A program made the position numbers and the translations under genes. This document shows positions 60,485 through 64,000 of a stretch of 64,000 bases of DNA, piece by piece. Every line of letters starts with the position of its first letter. The first letter of the stretch is position 1. Origin of the DNA: Agelas oroides (taxonomy: Eukaryota; Porifera; Demospongiae; Agelasida; Agelasidae); assembly GCA_949130485.1 (NCBI GenBank), contig OX422199.1, positions 4,326,402-4,390,401 of the forward strand. Reading direction: 5' to 3'. Below the pieces are notes generated by a model that was given only the letters and a program-made list of their open reading frames with translations, did no database searches and was not told where the DNA came from.

Positions 60485-61684
60485 TCACAGGGCTTCCACA
60501 GTGGTGAAAACTGCTTTCTCGATCTACCCTGCCACTTAAACAGGCCTACACATGGTTCAAAGCACGCCCTAGGAGGTTAAAACGGCGTTATCAGGTCTTT
60601 CCAGCACATAAACAGGCTTGCACCAACCTCACAGGGCCTCCAAAGCGGTGTAAACTGCTTTCTCGATACTCTCTGGCATTTAAACAAGCCTAGACGTGAT
60701 CCACAGCACCTACTCGGAGGTTAAAACGGCGTTATCAGGTCTTTCCCGCACATAAACAGGCTTGCACCAACCTCACAGGGCCTCTACCACGGTAAAAACT
60801 GCTTTCTCCATCCTCCCTGGCACTTAAACAAGCCGACACGTGCTTCACAGCACTTCTTCGGAGGTTAAATCGACGTTATCAGGTCTTTCCTGCATATAAA
60901 CGTGCTTGTACCAATCTCACAGGGCCTCCAAAGCGGTGAAAACTGCTTTCTCGATCCCCTCTGGCATTTAAACAAGCCTAGACGTGATCCACAGCACTTC
61001 TTCATAGGTTAAAAGGGCATTATCAGGTCTTTCCCGCACATAAACAGGCTTTCACCAACCACACAGGGCTTCCACAGCGGTGAAAACTGCTTTCTTGATC
61101 TTCTCTGGCACTTAAACAGGCCTGTACGTGTTTCACAGTACCTCCTCGGAGGTTAAAACGGCGTTATCTGGTGTTTTCCGCACATAAACAGGCTTGCACC
61201 AACCTCACAGGGCTTCCACAGTGGTGAAAACTGCTTTCTCGATCTTCCCTGCCACTTAAACAGGCCTACACAAGGTTCAAAGCACGTCCTAGGAGGTTAA
61301 AACGGCGTTATCAGGTCTTTCCAGCACATAAACAGGCTTGCACCAACCTCACAGGGCCCCCAAAGCGGTGAAAACTGCTTTCTCGATCCCCTCTGGCATT
61401 TAAACAAGCCTAGACGTGATCCACAGCACTTCTTCAGAGGTTAAAACGGCATTATCAGGTCTTTCCCGCACATAAACAGGCCTCCACCAACCACACAGGG
61501 CCTCCACAACGGTGAAAACTGTTTTCTTGATCTTCTCTGGTACTTAAACGTGCCTGTACGTGCTTCACAGTACCTCCTCGGAGGTTAAAACGGCGTTATC
61601 TGGTGTTTTCCGCACATAAACAGGCTTGCACCAACCTCACAGGGCTTCCACAGTGGTGAAAACTGCTTTATCGATCTTCCCTGC

Positions 61685-62640
61685 CACTTAAACAGGCCTC
61701 CACATGGTTCAAAGCACGCCCTAGGAGGTTAAAACGGCGTTATCAGAGCTTTCCAGCACATAAACAGGCTTCCACAAATCTCACAGGGCCTCCACAGCGG
61801 TGAAAACTGCTTTCTCGATCTTCTCTGCAACTTAAACAGGCTTGCACGTGTTACACAGTACCTACTCGGAGATTAAAACGGCGTTATCAGGAATTTTCCG
61901 CATAAAAATAGGCTTGCACCAATCTCACAGGGCCTCCACAGCGGTGAAAACTGCTTTGTCGATCCTCCCTGGCACTTAAACAAGCCTTACACGTGCTTCA
62001 CAGCACTTTCTCGCAGGTTAAAACGGCGCTATCAGGTCTTTCCCGCACATAAACAGGCTTCCACCAACCACACAGGGCCTCGACAACGGTGAAAACTTCT
62101 TTCTCGATTATCTCCGACACTTAAACAGGCGTGCACGTGCTTACCAGCACCTCCTAGGAGGTTAAAACGGCGTTATGAGGTCTTTCCCGCACATAAACAG
62201 GCTTCCACCTCCTACACAGGGTTTCCACAGCGGTGAAAACCGCTTTCTCGATCTTCTCTGCCACTTAAACAGGCCTGAACGATTTTCAGAGTACCTACTA
62301 GGAGGTTAAAACGGCGTTATCAGCATATAAACAGGCTTGCACCAACCTCAAAGGGCCTCAAAAGCGGTGAAAACTGCTTTCTTGATCCTCCCTGGCACTT
62401 AAACAGGCATACACGTGATTCACAGCACTTCCTCGGAGGTTGAAACGGCGTTATCAGGTCATTCCCGCACATATACAGGCTTCCACCAACCACACAGGGC
62501 CTCCACAGCTGTGCAAACTGCTTTCTCCACCTTCTCTGCCCCTTAAACAGGCCTCCACGTGCTTCACAGTAACTACTCGGAGGTTAAAACGGCGTTATCA
62601 GGCATTTCCCGCCTATAAATAGGCTTCCACCTACAACACA
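61685..62640 (+). repeat. 1.8-kb higher-order block, copy 4 (one unit deleted, then duplicated)
   Basis: Aligned to copy 3 it lacks exactly one 144-base unit near its start: the offset is 3,012 before and 2,868 after. Around 62640-62690 the order jumps back to CAAGCCTTACACGTGC, starting an internal 709-base duplication whose marker sequence is at 62440 and again at 63149. Confidence 0.75.
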
Positions 62641-64000
62641 GGGCCTCCAGCGGTGCAAACTGCTTTCTCGATCTTCTCTGCCACTTAAACAAGCCTTACA
62701 CGTGCTTCACAGCACTTTCTCGCAGGTTAAAACGGCGCTATCAGGTCTTTCCCGCACATAAACAGGCTTCCACCAACCACACAGGGCCTCCACAACGGTG
62801 AAAACTTCTTTCTCGATCATCTCTGACACTTAAACAGGCGTGCATGTGCTTCCCAGCACCTCCTAGGAGGTTTAAACGGCGTTATGAGGTCTTTCCCGCA
62901 CATAAACAGGCTTCCACCTCCTACACAGGGTTTCCACAGCGGTGAAAACCGCTTTCTCGATCTTCTCTGCCACTTAAACAGGCCTGTACGTGTTTCAGAG
63001 TACCTACTAGGAGGTTAAAACGGCGTTATCAGCATATAAACAGGCTTGCACCAACCTCAAAGGGCCTCAAAAGCGGTGAAAACTGCTTTCTCGATCCTCC
63101 CTGGCACTTAAACAGGCATACACGTGATTCACAGCACTTCCTCGCAGGTTGAAACGGTGTTATCAGGTCATTCCCGCACATATACAGGCTTCCACCAACC
63201 ACACAGGGCCTCCACAGCTGTGCAAACTGCTTTCTCCACCTTCTCTGCCCCTTAAACAGGCCTCCACGTGCTTCACAGTAACTACTCGGAGGTTAAAACG
63301 GCGTTATCAGGCATTTCCCGCCTATAAATAGGCTTCCACCTACAACACAGGGCCTCCACAGCGGTGCAAACTGCTTTCTCGATCTTCTCTGCCACTTAAA
63401 CAGGCCTCCACGTGCTGCACAGTACCTACTCGGAGGTTAAAACGGCATTATCAGGCCTTTCCCGCACATAAAGAGGCTTGCACCAACCTCACAGGGCCTC
63501 CACAACGGTGAAAACTGCTTTCTCGATCCTCCCTGGCACTTAAACAAGTATAGACGTGATTCACAGCACTTCCTCGGAGGTTAAAACGGCGTTATCAGGT
63601 CTTTCCCGCACATAAACAGGCTTGCAACCTCATAGGGCCTCCAAAGCGGTGAAAACTGCTTTCTCGATCCTGTCTGGCATTTAAACAGGTCTAGACGTGA
63701 TCCACAGCACTTCTTCGGAGGTTAAAACGGCGTTATCAGGTTTTTCCCGCACATAAACAGGCCTACACCTACCACACAGGGTCTCCACAGCGGTGAAAAC
63801 GGCTTTGTCGATCTTCTCTACCACTTAAACAGGCCTGCACGTGCTTCACAGAACCTACACGGATGTTAAAACGGCGTTATCAGGCCTTTCCCGCACATAA
63901 ACAGGCTTGCACCAACCTCACAGGGCTTCCACAGTGGTGAAAACTGCTTTCTCGATCTTCTCTGCCACTTAAACAGGCCTGCACGTGCTTCAGATTACCT

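Larger units (their letters stand above)
47410..64000 (+). repeat. 144-base dimeric satellite, block 6 with higher-order repeats
   Basis: Module 17 lies at its start, then there are no modules. From 48.9 kb to the end the satellite is built from near-identical multi-unit blocks, in contrast to the mixed, divergent units left of 20 kb. The array runs off the right edge of the window. No gene is visible. Confidence 0.95.

Noticed and set aside
48909..64000. CRISPR array
   Set aside because: The repeats are contiguous, 72 or 144 bases long, with no unique spacers, in a eukaryotic context and without cas genes.
764..64000. CENP-B box or known centromere motif in the satellite
   Set aside because: No match to the CENP-B box pattern was seen in the A or B half, so a centromeric role cannot be claimed from sequence.
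1..64000. tRNA or rRNA genes
   Set aside because: No cloverleaf-like segment with A and B box words and no rRNA-like conserved stretches were noticed on either strand.

Overview
The window is eukaryotic, almost certainly from an invertebrate animal. It shows no operons, ribosome binding sites or bacterial genes. It does show a Penelope-like retroelement with a GIY-YIG domain, a Mutator-type DNA transposon with GT-AG introns mostly of 60-90 bases, and piggyBac-like TTAA insertions. Such short introns would suit a compact early-branching metazoan such as a sponge, but the sequence alone does not settle the species.

About 56 kb of the 64 kb is one tandem satellite. The unit is 144 bases and is itself an ancient dimer of two 72-base halves, called A and B here. 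Representative halves match at 48 of 72 positions without gaps. Layout: 2-763, 3' end of a Penelope-like element; 764-3304, satellite; 3305-3811, piggyBac-like MITE copy 1; 3812-22183, canonical satellite; 22184-28304, satellite rich in a 60-73-base non-satellite module ending in (TTCAC)n; 28309-28812, MITE copy 2; 28813-34530, satellite; 34531-39039, a 4,509-base Mutator-like element (MULE); 39040-46906, module-rich satellite that is a second copy of the region near 20.9-28.9 kb; 46907-47409, MITE copy 3; 47410-64000, satellite organised in near-identical higher-order repeats, including a 720-base (5 x 144) unit and a 1.8-kb block.

The MULE is the most interesting object. It has about 85-base inverted repeats, a perfect 9-base target duplication and an intact empty site elsewhere in the window. 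Eight short exons before the transposase exon encode a Ulp1/SENP-like (C48) cysteine protease domain with His, Asp, Gln and Cys all present and spaced as in yeast Ulp1. The last protease helix is encoded in the same exon and frame as the transposase, so the element appears to make a Ulp1-transposase fusion of roughly 1,060 residues. The transposase has a WRKY/GCM1-like zinc-binding region and a DDE-type core. The copy is damaged by one frameshift near 38058 and an in-frame TGA at 38586.

The three MITE copies share the same satellite flanks, so one insertion was later copied with its surroundings. The MULE is in only one copy of a duplicated region, so it inserted after that duplication. Open reading frames inside the satellite follow from its period being a multiple of three and are not annotated as genes.
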